From Tomocerus qinae (taxonomy: Eukaryota > Arthropoda > Collembola > Entomobryomorpha > Tomoceridae), in NCBI GenBank assembly GCA_020055645.1, contig CM034547.1, positions 34,850,909-34,914,908 of the forward strand: a stretch of DNA of 64,000 nt, read 5' to 3'. Below are positions 27,202 to 38,005 of the stretch, piece after piece. The translations under genes and the position numbers were made by a program. Each line of letters opens with the position of its first letter. Position 1 is the stretch's first letter. The notes under the pieces were generated by a model, which saw only the letters and a list, made by a program, of their open reading frames with translations, did not search any database and was not told the DNA's origin.

Positions 27202-27685
27202 CTGCAAGGGACATTTTTATAAACAGTGAGATTACAATAAAATGAGCCCACATTTTATGAACAAAAATTCCTATTGGGTAAAATTATAAAGACCGAACGC
27301 GTTAGACTGTGATACCATTTACCATGCCATAAAAGGAGAGCCGACCCATTGCTACTATTGTACAAGTACATGTCACCAAAATTATAGTTAAGGTCATTTT
27401 TAATTCTTATAAGGTTATTTTTAAGTTATATAAAGGTAACTTAACATATCTGTCCTAATTCCATATGAAAATTGTCACAACTTTCATTTCGCCAGTTCGT
27501 ATAATGATTAATATGTTTGTGTTTGCGTGTACCAATATACATTCTGGTGAAAGTACCGGTGAAAGTACTATATTAAGTTACCCAAAATTCTTGTAGTATT
27601 AGTAAGACAGTATGACACACACTATGACTACAGCCAATCTTGAAGTTACCTTTTCGTAAATGTATTATTTGAATGTTATACATGC

Positions 27686-27867
27686 CTTTTCAAAATCTCC
27701 TCAAACCGTACATCCTGTAATTTTTTAATTTTATTCTCCTTTGACTGCACCTCCCACTCCAATTTTTCAATATATCGTAAAGCGTCTTCTTTTTCTTGAA
27801 CAACTCGTTGATAACTGGCTGCCGAAACCTTATAATCACTTTTGTAAACTTCATCTTCTTGACAAGG
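27686..27867 (-). CDS. Second, diverged UBAN-type coiled-coil exon
   Basis: The acceptor is TTTGTTACAG. It encodes EDEVYKSDYKVSAASYQRVV and more coiled coil, ending EEILKR. VYKSDY and the terminal LKRHV (if read through) resemble the YKADF and RKRHV ends of the vertebrate NEMO UBAN helix. The E-R...R-E ubiquitin-contact residues seen in the exon at 31531-31709 are absent. The donor that keeps the frame is AAAAG|GCATGT, a GC-AG intron. Start phase 0, end phase 2 and length (182 nt against 179 nt) match the first UBAN exon, indicating an ancestral duplication. Confidence 0.65.
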
Positions 27868-29608
27868 CTGTAACAAAAAATTAAAAAGGCGAAGTCAATA
27901 GGGCTGTAAAATTAACTTTTGTTGCATTTATTAAATATGTTTGTCAATATTACAAAATTATTTGACCCATCTACTAATGTCAAAAGATTTTGTTGTAAAT
28001 GCGCTCACTATTAGACTCCCAAAAGGCACTACATAAAGATATAAGGATACATGGAAGGGGAAATAAGGTTGGGCCCGTAAATGGGCAATAGGCATTCGAA
28101 TGTAATTATATTTTAGCAATTGACTCTTCCCTTACCAAGGGGGCGCAACCAAAAATAATGTAAAAATAATACATTTGCAATTTTTGGAAAAAATCAAATC
28201 CTCTCTCTTTCTTGGATTTAGGGGGCATTACCCCCCCCCCTCCCTACTGGATACGTGCTTGTCTTATCAATCAGTTAAATGTAGAGAGAGAATGCTTTTG
28301 CAATAGTAACATTTACCAATTTTTAGATTAATATTGTATTTTTCATAACCTAAAGGAAGCGAAAATAAGTAGCGCTATATAAAGGTAATAATGATAATCA
28401 TTACAATCGCAATACCTTTAATGGAACAGAATACAATTTATTATTTTATTGACCTATATCCATGGGCTAATGGCACAACGGGAACTCATGATACATAATT
28501 TACATTGGTTATATGCTAAAACATATCATCAATTTGTTATTTATATTTTATATCATTAATTTAATTTATAATCCAACAAATAAGTGCCTAGTTTATTTAT
28601 TTTTGAAATTATGGTAAGTAAACCCATCCCACTGGATTATTAGAATTTTGAATCCTTATGCCTATTGGAGTATAGCACGGCCTATACACTCATATAATTC
28701 CGTGCACTTAATTTTAATTAACATGAATTCAACTTATGTCAAAACCGTAGCTTTGTATCATGTATTGTATATGTTGATATTTTGTAATTGAATTTTTAAA
28801 TTAATTGTGATTTTTTAACTATATTGAAAACAAAAATGACGTCAGTAAATTATAGTTCATTTCATAAGTCATAACTTCAGTAAGTGCATCTTAAAATTAC
28901 AAAGTTAAAGTTTAGAAATAATTTTATATATGTTATTATTATTGTAATGATTTATTTATTTAACATCGAGATATTGAATTTCCATTAATTATTGCACACT
29001 TAAATACAACCTACATAACATAAAACATTCATGATTATGACGTTCAATCGTGGTAATTAATTGCGATTAGTTGGTTGATTAATACTAATCGCTTTTTTGG
29101 AGATTATAATAATCGCACTAATGCTATCAGAATAAAATGGATTTTAAATCCTATTTAATACACTGAAAATAGGGAATTCAAAATTTAAATCGTTAGTTAT
29201 TTTGGTTAGGTACGTACATGCATGACTTACATGATAACCAGTCAATTATAACCATGAGTTTAATCCGCTCATTTAGCCATGCAAATACTCTATACTGTAC
29301 ATTGTACAATAATTAATTTGCACTATTCGTACTAAAAATCTACATGAAAAATCGGTTACGTAAGCGCGGAATCCTTAAAATTTCAAAGATTACATTAATC
29401 ATAAAATGTTCAATACCTATCCTTATCATAGTATTTATTATTATTATTATATTGCACTTTAACTAAATTATCGGTAGCTGTAACACTGTTAGCACTTTAA
29501 CTAAATAGTTATCCGCGACTGTAACTCTGCTAGCACTTTTACTATATATACAACAAAAGGAATTTAAACGACAGAACGACACGCTTTTTAAGATCATGGC
29601 CATCTAAG
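27868..29608. other. Non-coding gap between the two zinc-finger cassettes
   Basis: It is AT-rich and has no exon-like frame, so the downstream cassette has no visible 5' exons of its own. A minus-strand AATAAA (29434-29439) about 170 bp after the stop of the main isoform is a likely polyadenylation signal. A run of ten C at 28231-28240 follows a degraded repeat-like stretch. Confidence 0.5.
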
Positions 29609-29764
29609 CTATGGGAAAACGAATGGGTCAGTAAATCCCATGCTTTCAGGTTCCAAACCACACATCGCGGCGTGTTTCTGAAGCTTAGATATATCACCAA
29701 AACTATTTTTGCCACATACTGGACATGGTGGAATTTCCGGTTCTCTTGATGAAGCAATGTTGTC
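29609..29764 (-). CDS. NEMO/OPTN-like exon 9 (C2HC zinc finger, stop)
   Basis: The acceptor is TTGTGTTTAG, phase 0. It encodes 51 residues with PPCPVCGKNSFGDISKLQKH then AAMC (Cys-x2-Cys-x13-His-x3-Cys), ending FTDPFVFP and TAG. The finger is of the NEMO/optineurin ubiquitin-binding type, with one extra loop residue. Confidence 0.85.
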   Translation of the reverse strand, partial: DNIASSREPEIPPCPVCGKNSFGDISKLQKHAAMCGLEPESMGFTDPFVFP

Positions 29765-32700
29765 CTAAACACAAAGATAATAATTAAAATGAAATTGGTT
29801 AACTTACACCGATTTTCTAAAAAAAACGGTACTTACATTGGATACTCTGGAGCTTGATGAAGCTTGGGAGTCAAGGTTGGCAATCTCATCATCTCTAAAT
29901 AATTAAAACATACTTTTACAGGGTTTATGTATATGTTACAGATTTAATCATTCTACAAATTGGAGGAGTCAAGTGCAGCGTACAAATACACATAATTATT
30001 TAAACGACATTTCTTTGCTATAATTTTTTTCCATTGAAGCAGTAATTCAATCAATATAAATCTCGTGCGACTACTTTTTGGCTTATTCAAGAGCTAATCA
30101 TTAATCATATATTATTTCATTTTCATTTCTAATGTAGGTAATAATAATTAATACCAATACTTACACATAAATACTTATATAATTTGAGAGGAAGATTTGA
30201 GACAAATTAATGCAAACTTAGCTTTTAGAAAGCACGGTGAAATGAAATATTATAGACACAAGACACAATCAATGCACACAAAACTACAAATAGCATGAAT
30301 TTTACACGATAAGAAATGTCTTACCGAGATCCAAATATATCATGTTTGATAAATTCCATGATTTTATTAGGGGAAAACATATTCCCTAATATCTTTGTTG
30401 GTGAAGACGAAACAGGAGTAGGAGATATACTGTTACGCTCACATAAACTGACGAAAGGTTCAATGCTGTTAAAATTGGGAATAATGGAATAAATCTATGC
30501 TTCAACATATAATACAGCAACACTTCAAACAATCGATCTTAATGAAATAAAAATTGTTATACAAGCCGAATAATATAGCTTCAGAGTTTGTAGGTTGACA
30601 AACGCGAAGCAAAATTACATGTAACATGGTAAATTTTTAAGACAAAATTATTAAATACCAATAATATCAAACAAACTAAAAAGGCCAAAGATTTAAAGAT
30701 TTAGAAAAGATTTAAAAGATTTTTGCCATCATCAAATGATGGCAAAAATCTGTTAGTTCACATTTGACTGTTTTTTCTACTTTCGACCTATAAAAATCCT
30801 TTTCTTCAAGAATTAAACCAGTCAGAAATCAAATTAAAGAAAGTTAAAGGTCAATTACATTATTTTACATATTATAAACTAAAAATAAGCCCGTCTTACG
30901 GATGTGAACGGGGAGTAATATTAAAATATCAAATCAACATATTAATAGTGTACCAAAAACATTGTTTAACCAAACAATGAAATTTTTCTATGAAAATGTT
31001 TAAAGTCCTGTTAACAGCGCCTGATTTTCATAATAATATGAATATGATCATTCATTTAAGCGCAAATATGACTTCTTTTGGCCACTATTATTTGTTCCAA
31101 AACTGGGAATGATTTTTACAAAATTTTGCATACTGAGAAGAAAACATAATTTCCACCAGCGAGTAAAAAATTCAAAGCAATGTAATGGTATTTAGAGGTA
31201 CTAGTACAGCTATTATTATAGCGATATTAGTATACCTACTAATAATATACGCCCGTGCTACCATATAACCCCCGCGTCAAATCATTAAAGCTTTTTGTCA
31301 GTCATATAAGTAGTAACATGATAAAAAATGGACTAGAAGTGCGAAAATTAACCACAATACCTTTGGCAAACGAAAAGGGGAAAACATAAGATCTCCACAA
31401 CACTGATCTCTTGTGTCATACATACACAAGAACCAATTGGACAAATTGCATTTGATTTGGATTTAGAAAATAAACACGAACAAACCAGAACTAACACAAA
31501 ACCCCTCCTTTAAAACATGATTTGTCATACCTGTTAACATGTTCTGTAGCAAATGTCAAGTGTGTTTTATGTAAGTTGTCCAACTCATTTTGACTTAATT
31601 TTAGTTCTTCTTTCAATGAACTTAACTGCAGCAGCAAAAGCGATTTTTCTTCCTCTACTTTCGATCGATTTTCGCGTTCTGTCAAGTAATCTAACCGGAA
31701 TGCTTCCATCTAAAACAGAATAATTTATTTATCACCTAAAGTTAGTAAGCTATTGTTCCATTCCAAAGATTCACAACATATTCAGTAGTTAATATGAATT
31801 GAGTAATAATTTGTAAAAAAGTAAATATTAACAACCTCCTGCTTCAAATTAGCAGCTTGTTCATTTTCTGCCTTCATTGCAGCAACCCTAGTAGTTAATA
31901 AAATATTTTCATTTAGGGATTGCCTCAACTGATGTTCCAGCCGCGTTACTACGCTGTTAGTAGTTTCCCAATTCCTTTCCATGGTTAGATTGATATCGTT
32001 AAGGTTCTCCAACTTCAGGCGTAAATCTTCAATTTCTTTTTTCAGAGTCTCTATTTGTGCATCTTTCCTTAGCAAAGTTTCTTCATATGTCACCTTAGTC
32101 GACTCAAGTTCTGTCCTAATCTTCTCCAACGTCAACTCATTTTGCTCTCTCTCTTTTTCCCATTCATCTTTCAACATTGCCAAGTCTGTATTTATTATTG
32201 GTTGTACTTCAGTTGCTTTTAGTTCTTGCTCCCGGAGAAGCTTTTTAAGTAATTCCGTTTGATACTTTTCTTCATTTAGTAAGGCTTCATTTTCTTCCAA
32301 TAATGTTTTCAATCGTCGCAGAGAATCGTCCTTTACCGATAATTTTGCTTCCAAACTCTTAATAAATAAATAAAAATTTAAAGCCACACCCATCTATCAT
32401 AATTCTGTAGTGGACAAATAAATTCAAAAAAGTACGAATTATTATTCAAATTAATTATTTTGGGGCAATTGAGCTTCAAAAAAGAATTTAGCTTCTTCCT
32501 CAACAATTGCACTATACGTGGAAAATTTGAAGTGGTTTACGTTGAAATTGGTGCTCGCAATGAGCTACATTATGGTATCATGGAGCTCATTTGGCTGCAA
32601 AAACATTGGAATACTAAAACTAATTTGCACAATTGATTTGTAAAACCACAAAATATTTTGCAAATGAGTGTAATAATAAACAATATAAAATGGCATGGTT

Positions 32701-35239
32701 GTCAATTGAACAACGGTAGTACAGTATGAACTACAAACCATCCAACCAAGCCATCCATGACTGTGACAAGACACTTCGATTCCCCATTCGTTAGAGTAAA
32801 ATATAAATGAGGGAGCAATTACTAACTTTTAGTTCATCTTTGGTGACGGTGAAGGTTGAACCACTTAGTAATGACATCGAATCCTCGGTTTCTTGCAATT
32901 TCATTTGACCTTCAAGAACTGAGATTCGGGATTTTAATTGTTCCTTTTCTTCACGCAACTAAAATTTAAAATTAAATCTCAGTGGAAAATGAAGTTATAA
33001 TATATGAATATGAATATATGAACTGTCCATACACCACATGAAGTTTGTTCATGAATTCGTACTCAATATTCATTGTTTTTCTCCTTTCATCCCCATAATT
33101 TTCTTCAATATATAAAAATTTTATTGTCACAGATAATAATACGATTTCTTAGAACACCAACCTTCAACACCAATTGCTTGCTTTCTTCGTGTTTTTCTTT
33201 GTCTAGTTCGTGTTGTTTAGCAGCATTAGCTTCAAACGCTCTCCAGGTTTCTATGTTTCTTTTAGTTAGTTCGCGATTTTTTTCCAATTGGCCTAAAAAT
33301 GAATTATTAAACAAAATTTACTCATTCTTAGACCTAGACGTGGTCTGCATAAATATAAATAAATAATTATCAATTTTCAACCCATTGAGGGTAGGTTTGA
33401 TATTTTAGTATTTTTAGTCTTTCTCAATCTCACGTTTTCTCAAATGAAAATCAAAATTGCTGGGCTAAGCATTGAGCACACCATATCTGTCGAATACCTA
33501 GACTGTATTATAATAAAGAATAATGTCAATTCTTTGGTTGCAAGTTGTAAGGGGATCATTAATTTTGGGAGAAAGGATTGTTTCCAAATAATCAGTTTAT
33601 GAGTTATTGCTCATTTTGGATCTAGGACATAAAGGCCACTAATGCCCAAGGTAATATAAAAACGAATCCAAGCCCGGATGCAGACTACATTATAGCATTC
33701 TGTTTATGGCCACAATAAGTTTTTTCATAAGTCAAAATGAGTTTCCTTAATCCCACGCACGCTCGTCCCTGTTTTTTAAAACGTATTCTATTTTATACTC
33801 AATTTTAGACATGTTCAACAATTTAGTTTGAACACGAATATGAAAGGATCATATTATTTTGGTTCATAGGTGGAACGTAAATGAAATTCATAATCCAAAC
33901 AATCTGTATCTGTAGTCCCAAGGAGTGTCAACAGTGTCAACCAAGGTTAAACCCAACCAGTTAAAGCTCCTTGGGTATACCCAAGGAAAATAGAATATAA
34001 TATACTGAGAAGCAATGGTATATTATTCGATTTATTGGGGGTTCGGAACAAGTGAGGAAAAATTACATGACTATAGCCGATCCCTAATTCCCCCCCCCCC
34101 ACTTAGGGATCGGCTAGATGTAAATACACACTCGCCAATGACGTCATTGGCGAGCTTTTCCCACTCACTTTTCATTTTTCCATAGGGATCTGCACCAGGT
34201 TAGGTATACCCAAGGAGCTTTAACTGGTTTATGTATCCCTTGGTTTCTCTTTGGCTGTTTTTTCATAAGGAGGGTTCAGTCAGGCACTTTGCGTGAATAT
34301 CTATAAGGGACGTTTTTCGTCCCTTATCCGATTGTTGCCAATGACAACTGGTAGGATTTGTCCCTTATAGATATTCACGCAAAGTGCCTAGCTGAACCCT
34401 CCTGTTGAAACTGTTGACACTCCTTGGGTATACCTACATCGAAACCTTGGCACCTGGGTTTATCGGGTACCCCATCCAGCCTTCAGATTCAGACGGCTAC
34501 TTTGGTAAGTACTCCCCTCTATGAAAAGCCGAGGTTTCGGGGTTTTCGGTGTATGATATCACTGGTAGTACCCTACCTTCAGACCGTGCCGTTTGATAAT
34601 ATGATTATCTGAATATACAGCTAAATCTTTGGATTCTATCGGTACTCGATGCCATAGTATTTTTTTACCTTTTAGAACTTGATTTTCTTCTGTGAGATGA
34701 GCAACTTGGTTTGTCGCGTTATCAAAAATAGCTTCAGTGCTTGAATTGGACAAAGAGGACCCATTTGTGGTTAACGAAGGGTTATCGCCTGTTACAAAAC
34801 TGGGTGTTAGGGATTCCGCTAAAGAAACAGTGGAATTTGCAGCACATTGAACTGATGCCGGCAAAGATGTTTGGGCTTCCATAATTTTCCTTACTTCTTC
34901 GGGAAGTAACTGCCATAGTACAACATGTAAATTAAAACACATTTTATTATTTTGCTACGTATTGGATGGACCATTTATACTATAACCTGAATTAGAATTT
35001 AAAGAAATACAGACAGCGGTGAAATTTACCTCACATGGAGAAGGTGTTTCTGTTGACTTTTCTGATTTTATTGACTGCCCTTGAATAGCATTTTCGCCTA
35101 CGGACTCATCAACTACATTTTCGCCTTCAATCTCGTCAACTATAATATGTTCGTTGGGTCCAACTTTACCGATCACCATAAACGAACCATCTTCATAACC
35201 GTCGTCGTCCGTTAATTCTTTCCAATCTGGTCGGTTCAT
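29609..35239 (-). CDS. NEMO/optineurin-family UBAN adaptor (Kenny-like), 589 aa
   Basis: Proteins of this family bind linear or K63 ubiquitin chains. NEMO/Kenny scaffolds the IKK complex in immune signalling, and optineurin and Kenny also act in selective autophagy. Nine exons are joined in frame: 35030-35239, 34669-34909, 33162-33292, 32827-32958, 31836-32357, 31531-31709, 30325-30465, 29837-29894 and 29609-29764. In order they give an acidic N-terminus with a LIR-like GSFMVI (residues 18-23); a coiled coil resembling the N-terminal NEMO/OPTN helix (LTEENQVLKGQLEKNRELTK); a long central coiled coil; UBAN (DYLTERENR, about 419-427); a Ser/Pro linker; and a C-terminal C2HC finger (Cys552, Cys555, His569, Cys573). 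The length is close to human optineurin (577). I cannot decide between NEMO and optineurin orthology from sequence alone. Confidence 0.85.
29837..29894 (-). CDS. NEMO/OPTN-like exon 8 (short linker)
   Basis: The acceptor is ATTATTTAG and the donor GTAAGT. It encodes RDDEIANLDSQASSSSRVSN and ends in phase 0. Confidence 0.72.
30325..30465 (-). CDS. NEMO/OPTN-like exon 7 (Ser/Pro linker)
   Basis: The acceptor is TTTTAACAG and the donor GTAAGA. It encodes IEPFVSLCERNSISPTPVSS and a short helical stretch (NKIMEFIKHDIFGS). SPTP is a possible phosphorylation site. Phase 2 at both ends. Confidence 0.75.
30717..30751. repeat. Perfect 16-bp hairpin with 3-base loop
   Basis: AGATTTTTGCCATCAT, then CAA, then its exact reverse complement. 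It lies in a NEMO-like intron. Probably a foldback remnant. Confidence 0.55.
31531..31709 (-). CDS. NEMO/OPTN-like exon 6 (UBAN ubiquitin-binding motif)
   Basis: It starts MEAFRLDYLTERENRSKVEE and continues EKSLLLLQLSSL. The D-Y-x-x-E-R-x-x-R...E-E-K spacing matches the UBAN consensus that contacts linear diubiquitin in NEMO, optineurin and TNIP proteins. It starts in phase 0 and ends in phase 2 (AACAG|GTATGA). Confidence 0.88.
31836..32357 (-). CDS. NEMO/OPTN-like exon 5 (long coiled coil)
   Basis: This 174-codon exon, phase 0 at both ends, is almost entirely heptad-patterned, from SLEAKLSVKDDSLRRLK to NEQAANLKQE. It is the longest exon of the gene and precedes UBAN directly, as in NEMO CC2/CoZi. 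Confidence 0.85.
32827..32958 (-). CDS. NEMO/OPTN-like exon 4
   Basis: This 44-codon coiled-coil exon is phase 0 at both ends, with acceptor AATTTTAG and donor GTTAGT. It begins LREEKEQLKSRISVLEGQ. Confidence 0.8.
33162..33292 (-). CDS. NEMO/OPTN-like exon 3 (N-terminal coiled coil)
   Basis: The acceptor is CATTTTTAG and the donor GTTGGT. It encodes QLEKNRELTKRNIETWRAFE and further coiled coil. The L-x-x-x-N-x-E-L and W-x-A-F pattern resembles the helix that binds IKK or TBK1-type kinases in NEMO and optineurin. It ends in phase 0. Confidence 0.8.
34131..34154. repeat. Perfect 24-bp palindrome centred on TGACGTCA
   Basis: CTCGCCAATGAC followed by its exact reverse complement. The centre is a CRE-type octamer. 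It sits inside the nested foldback, so it may be transposon structure rather than a regulatory site. Confidence 0.6.
34268..34403. mobile_element. 136-bp foldback inserted into the older foldback
   Basis: AGGAGGGTTCAG...GGCACTTTGCGTGAATATC at the left end is repeated in reverse complement at the right end, giving ~44-bp arms with very few mismatches. It lies between the middle and outer right arms of element 33917-34428, which implies later insertion. Confidence 0.75.
34669..34909 (-). CDS. NEMO/OPTN-like exon 2
   Basis: The acceptor is TATGGCAG. It encodes LLPEEVRKIMEAQTS, a Ser/Thr-rich stretch, then the start of a coiled coil (AHLTEENQVLK). The donor is AAAG|GTAAAA, phase 1. Confidence 0.78.
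35030..35239 (-). CDS. NEMO/OPTN-like exon 1 (start codon, LIR-like motif)
   Basis: It starts MNRPDWKELTDDDGYEDGSF and has donor GAG|GTAAAT, phase 0. The F-M-V-I core preceded by acidic residues fits an Atg8-interacting motif. The exon is strongly acidic overall. This ATG is the only plausible start. Confidence 0.8.
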
Positions 35240-36390
35240 TTTTGAATTCTTTGTTCTTGGCTACAGGATTCACTCAAAAAAACTGTAAAAACATACAATT
35301 ATCAAAATTACCATAAACTACAATAAAAAACTAACCATCAGCCGTCAACTGATTACAAGCTAACCAACTCGCCTTTTAAAGTCAAAAATTCCCCATTTTA
35401 AAAATTGTTTTTTGTTAATTTTGGATTCTTTTTCGGAATACTATATTCAAATATAATAGTACAAGGCTGAGGGTCAATGGCAAAAAAATAATTTTTTACT
35501 TTTCCTACGACGTTTTTAATGACGATGCGCAACCACGATCATATGAACATGAGCTGAAGACTACAAACAATAGCAAAGTTTTGTAAGTTCCGCAGTAAAT
35601 AAGCTGTAGACAAACAGGCATTCTATAAGTATCGAATCATAGTTTTGTGGTAGGAGTTGATCATTACTATTAGATAAACGTATATTGGGACATGCACATG
35701 GAATTGTGTCGGTATTCTTGTATATAAGTAGTAGAGTATCTAATGTCTTTTATATAAGTACGATGTATGCATGTCCGTATCCTTGTCGTCCGTCCTACGT
35801 CCTCAAAACGACAAATGAGAAAACGCAACATCATTGTCAAATCGTCATCAAAACTTGTCTTTATTTTTTATATTCGGTCATTCTATTTTATATACATTTC
35901 CTTAGTCAATTCTTTAATGTTAATGTCAAAAAGTTTATTTAATTCAGTCCAATTAAAATGTAGCATCAACAGTACCATAAATACCTATTCAATAGTGTCA
36001 ACAAGGTTAAGCTCTGTTTTAGCTGTGGTTTTTTTCGGTTTTTAACAAATATGCAATGCTACGACAATACTCATCTATTGGAGTGAAAATGTTTTAGCAA
36101 CAGAGACATACAGAGAGAACATAATAGAGAAAAAATTTTTTAAAGTTTGCTCCGGTTGGAATTTCGGACAGACAGCTGGACTGCCAGACAGCATGACAGA
36201 GGAAAGCTAATAATAAGTCCTATACCCGTCACCAGTATGAGTGCATTAAGTGAGTCATACTCACACTGCCACTACTCATTCGCATTCGCAGCATGCATTA
36301 TGGATGGATAAAAATTTGTAGATTAGATATGGATAGATATGATAAAACTGTGGCATCATCCTCATCAAGCACAATGAGAAACAAAATTAA

Positions 36391-36486
36391 ATTAATGTTT
36401 TCAACAATGTACCCCAATGCATACCTCCGTGTACTAAATTTAGCACATGAAGGTATGCATTGGGGTACATTATTGAAAACATTAAT
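36391..36486. mobile_element. 96-bp palindromic MITE, copy 1
   Basis: The whole unit is an almost perfect palindrome, ATTAATGTTTTCAACAATGT...ACATTATTGAAAACATTAAT, with centre near CTAAATTTAG. An almost identical 96-bp copy lies at 38870-38965. Both copies are bounded by TTAA, consistent with a TTAA or TA target. Confidence 0.8.
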
Positions 36487-37090
36487 TGAACATGCATGTA
36501 ACAATACCCAGACATCGGATAGTTATAGTTAAATAATTATTATTTTTACTGGTGCGAATGCGAGCTCTGAGACTTTAGGGACCAACGTTTGGTAACTTCA
36601 GGATTCCAAAAATAAAATTTTATAGTCACTTTTAAAAAAAACTTTTTTCGACTTTTAGAAACTAAAAAGTTACGGAAAACGTAAAACACAATAACGCAAC
36701 TAAGTACATACAGGGCAATTCAGATATTATTGAACTGGGTCTATAGGCTCTCTATTATAGCTCCTTAATGGAGGTTGCTACCAAAATGAGACTACTACCA
36801 TTGGAAAGAAGGCAATCTTAGCAACCGAACTGGGTATAAGAAATATTTTATTGGTTTAGGCCTAGACCTAGACTAGCCTATGCGTAGCAAAATTTACCAA
36901 ATTTTTACCAAAAATCTCTTTATTGGCCTTTGTTAAAAATCATGTGATTTCGTTCATCTTTGAATAACTTCTAACTCCTGTTCAACATTAATTCATATGC
37001 CACATTAGTCCTTAGAATTGATATTTAAATGTAATTTGGGTTGGAGTAAGGAAGTGGTTGCACAAATACCTACCAATGCTATTATTTTAA

Positions 37091-37116
37091 TTAGGTTAGG
37101 GTTAGGTTAGGTTAGG
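37091..37116 (+). repeat. Short interstitial TTAGG array
   Basis: Five TTAGG units with one extra G. TTAGG is the ancestral arthropod telomere repeat, so this and 39840-39858 support an arthropod source. Confidence 0.8.
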
Positions 37117-37415
37117 TCCCTCGAAAGCGGGTCCTGGCATGCCCTGTGTATTTCATGGCGCGATATTTTAAATTTGTAACCAGTCTTAAAGCTTGCGGCC
37201 TTGGAGTACCTTACCTTACTGTTTACATGAGGATAGGGGACCGTGTCCTTGTATTATATTATAAGTTCTTTGGGTTAACCCTACCGAAAGGTACCTAATC
37301 CAGGAGTTAACCGGACTTCAGCCTAGCCAGGTGGTCAGTGGCGACAAAATGCGATTTATTTCGAACTTTAAAATTGATATTAGAAAGAATTTTCGGTCCT
37401 CTGTGTTGCACCAAT

Positions 37416-37535
37416 AATAGAGGTTTCCCACAATTGGTGGCCGGTCACCAAATTAACATGAATTAACAATTAACATGTATTGAAATGACTCCAATACCTG
37501 TCTGTGTTATCCTGGAATTGTGGGAAACGTCTATT
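37416..37535. repeat. 120-bp foldback
   Basis: AATAGAGGTTTCCCACAATT (37416-37435) is inverted at 37516-37535 with one mismatch. A second palindrome, TTGGTGGCCGGTCACCAA, sits just inside the left arm at 37434-37451. Confidence 0.65.
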
Positions 37536-38005
37536 CAATGAAGAAGCTGTATGGTATAAGAAATCTCCCAGTTTAAATTAGATGGATGTTTTTAGAAATA
37601 TCATCACTATCACGCAGGCTAAGAACCGATTGTCACAGACGACAGCATTTATACTCTACTTCAGAATATAAAAAAACTAATTTCACGATTTTTTAAAAAA
37701 TCAGTCGGTTTAGCTCTCCTAATGAGGAAGCGAGCATATAGAACCCATGCACAGTCTGTCTGTCTGTCGTCTGTCCGTCCGGGAATTAATTTCTTGCTTT
37801 ATGTGGTTGTGGTTCATGAAAGCATGGAATTATGCTATGAAGTATTTCTTGGTGATGTCAGTTAATTTTCAATGCAAATATGCCAAATGAAAGGCGAACA
37901 GATTCTCTTGGTTTATCTGTATATTGATAATTGAGAAAGCTACTATTTTAGGTATTTTACTTTATACAAAAAGAAAACAATGTAGTATGTTGATAACTTG
38001 ATATA

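Larger units (their letters stand above)
33917..34428. mobile_element. Nested foldback element in NEMO-like intron 2
   Basis: The outer arms CCCAAGGAGTGTCAACAG (33917-33934) and complement (34411-34428) enclose middle arms ACCAGTTAAAGCTCCTTGGG (from 33956) and complement (34203-34228). These in turn enclose TAGCCGATCCCTAA/TTAGGGATCGGCTA (34074-34087, 34103-34116) around a run of 11 C, and a 24-bp perfect palindrome at 34131-34154. No coding capacity. The outer right arm is displaced from the middle arm by a younger insertion (34268-34403). Confidence 0.7.
35240..38005. other. Intergenic region between NEMO-like and SMN genes
   Basis: No exons were recognised. It contains two short foldbacks (36391-36486 and 37416-37535), an interstitial TTAGG run (37091-37116) and a CTGT-rich microsatellite near 37755-37780. 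The NEMO-like promoter should lie just right of 35239, but I see no distinctive core element. Confidence 0.5.

Noticed and set aside
28231-28240. C-runs of 10-11 bases (also 34090-34100 and 62536-62546)
   Set aside because: Striking in AT-rich DNA, but they sit inside repeat-like stretches and I could not show that the three surroundings are related.
29542-29772. 76-codon minus-strand frame over the zinc-finger exon
   Set aside because: Out of frame with the exon; the C2HC finger is read in another frame.
31981-32262. 93-codon plus-strand frame
   Set aside because: Antisense shadow of the long coiled-coil exon of the NEMO-like gene; its serine-rich content follows from the Glu/Lys codons on the other strand.
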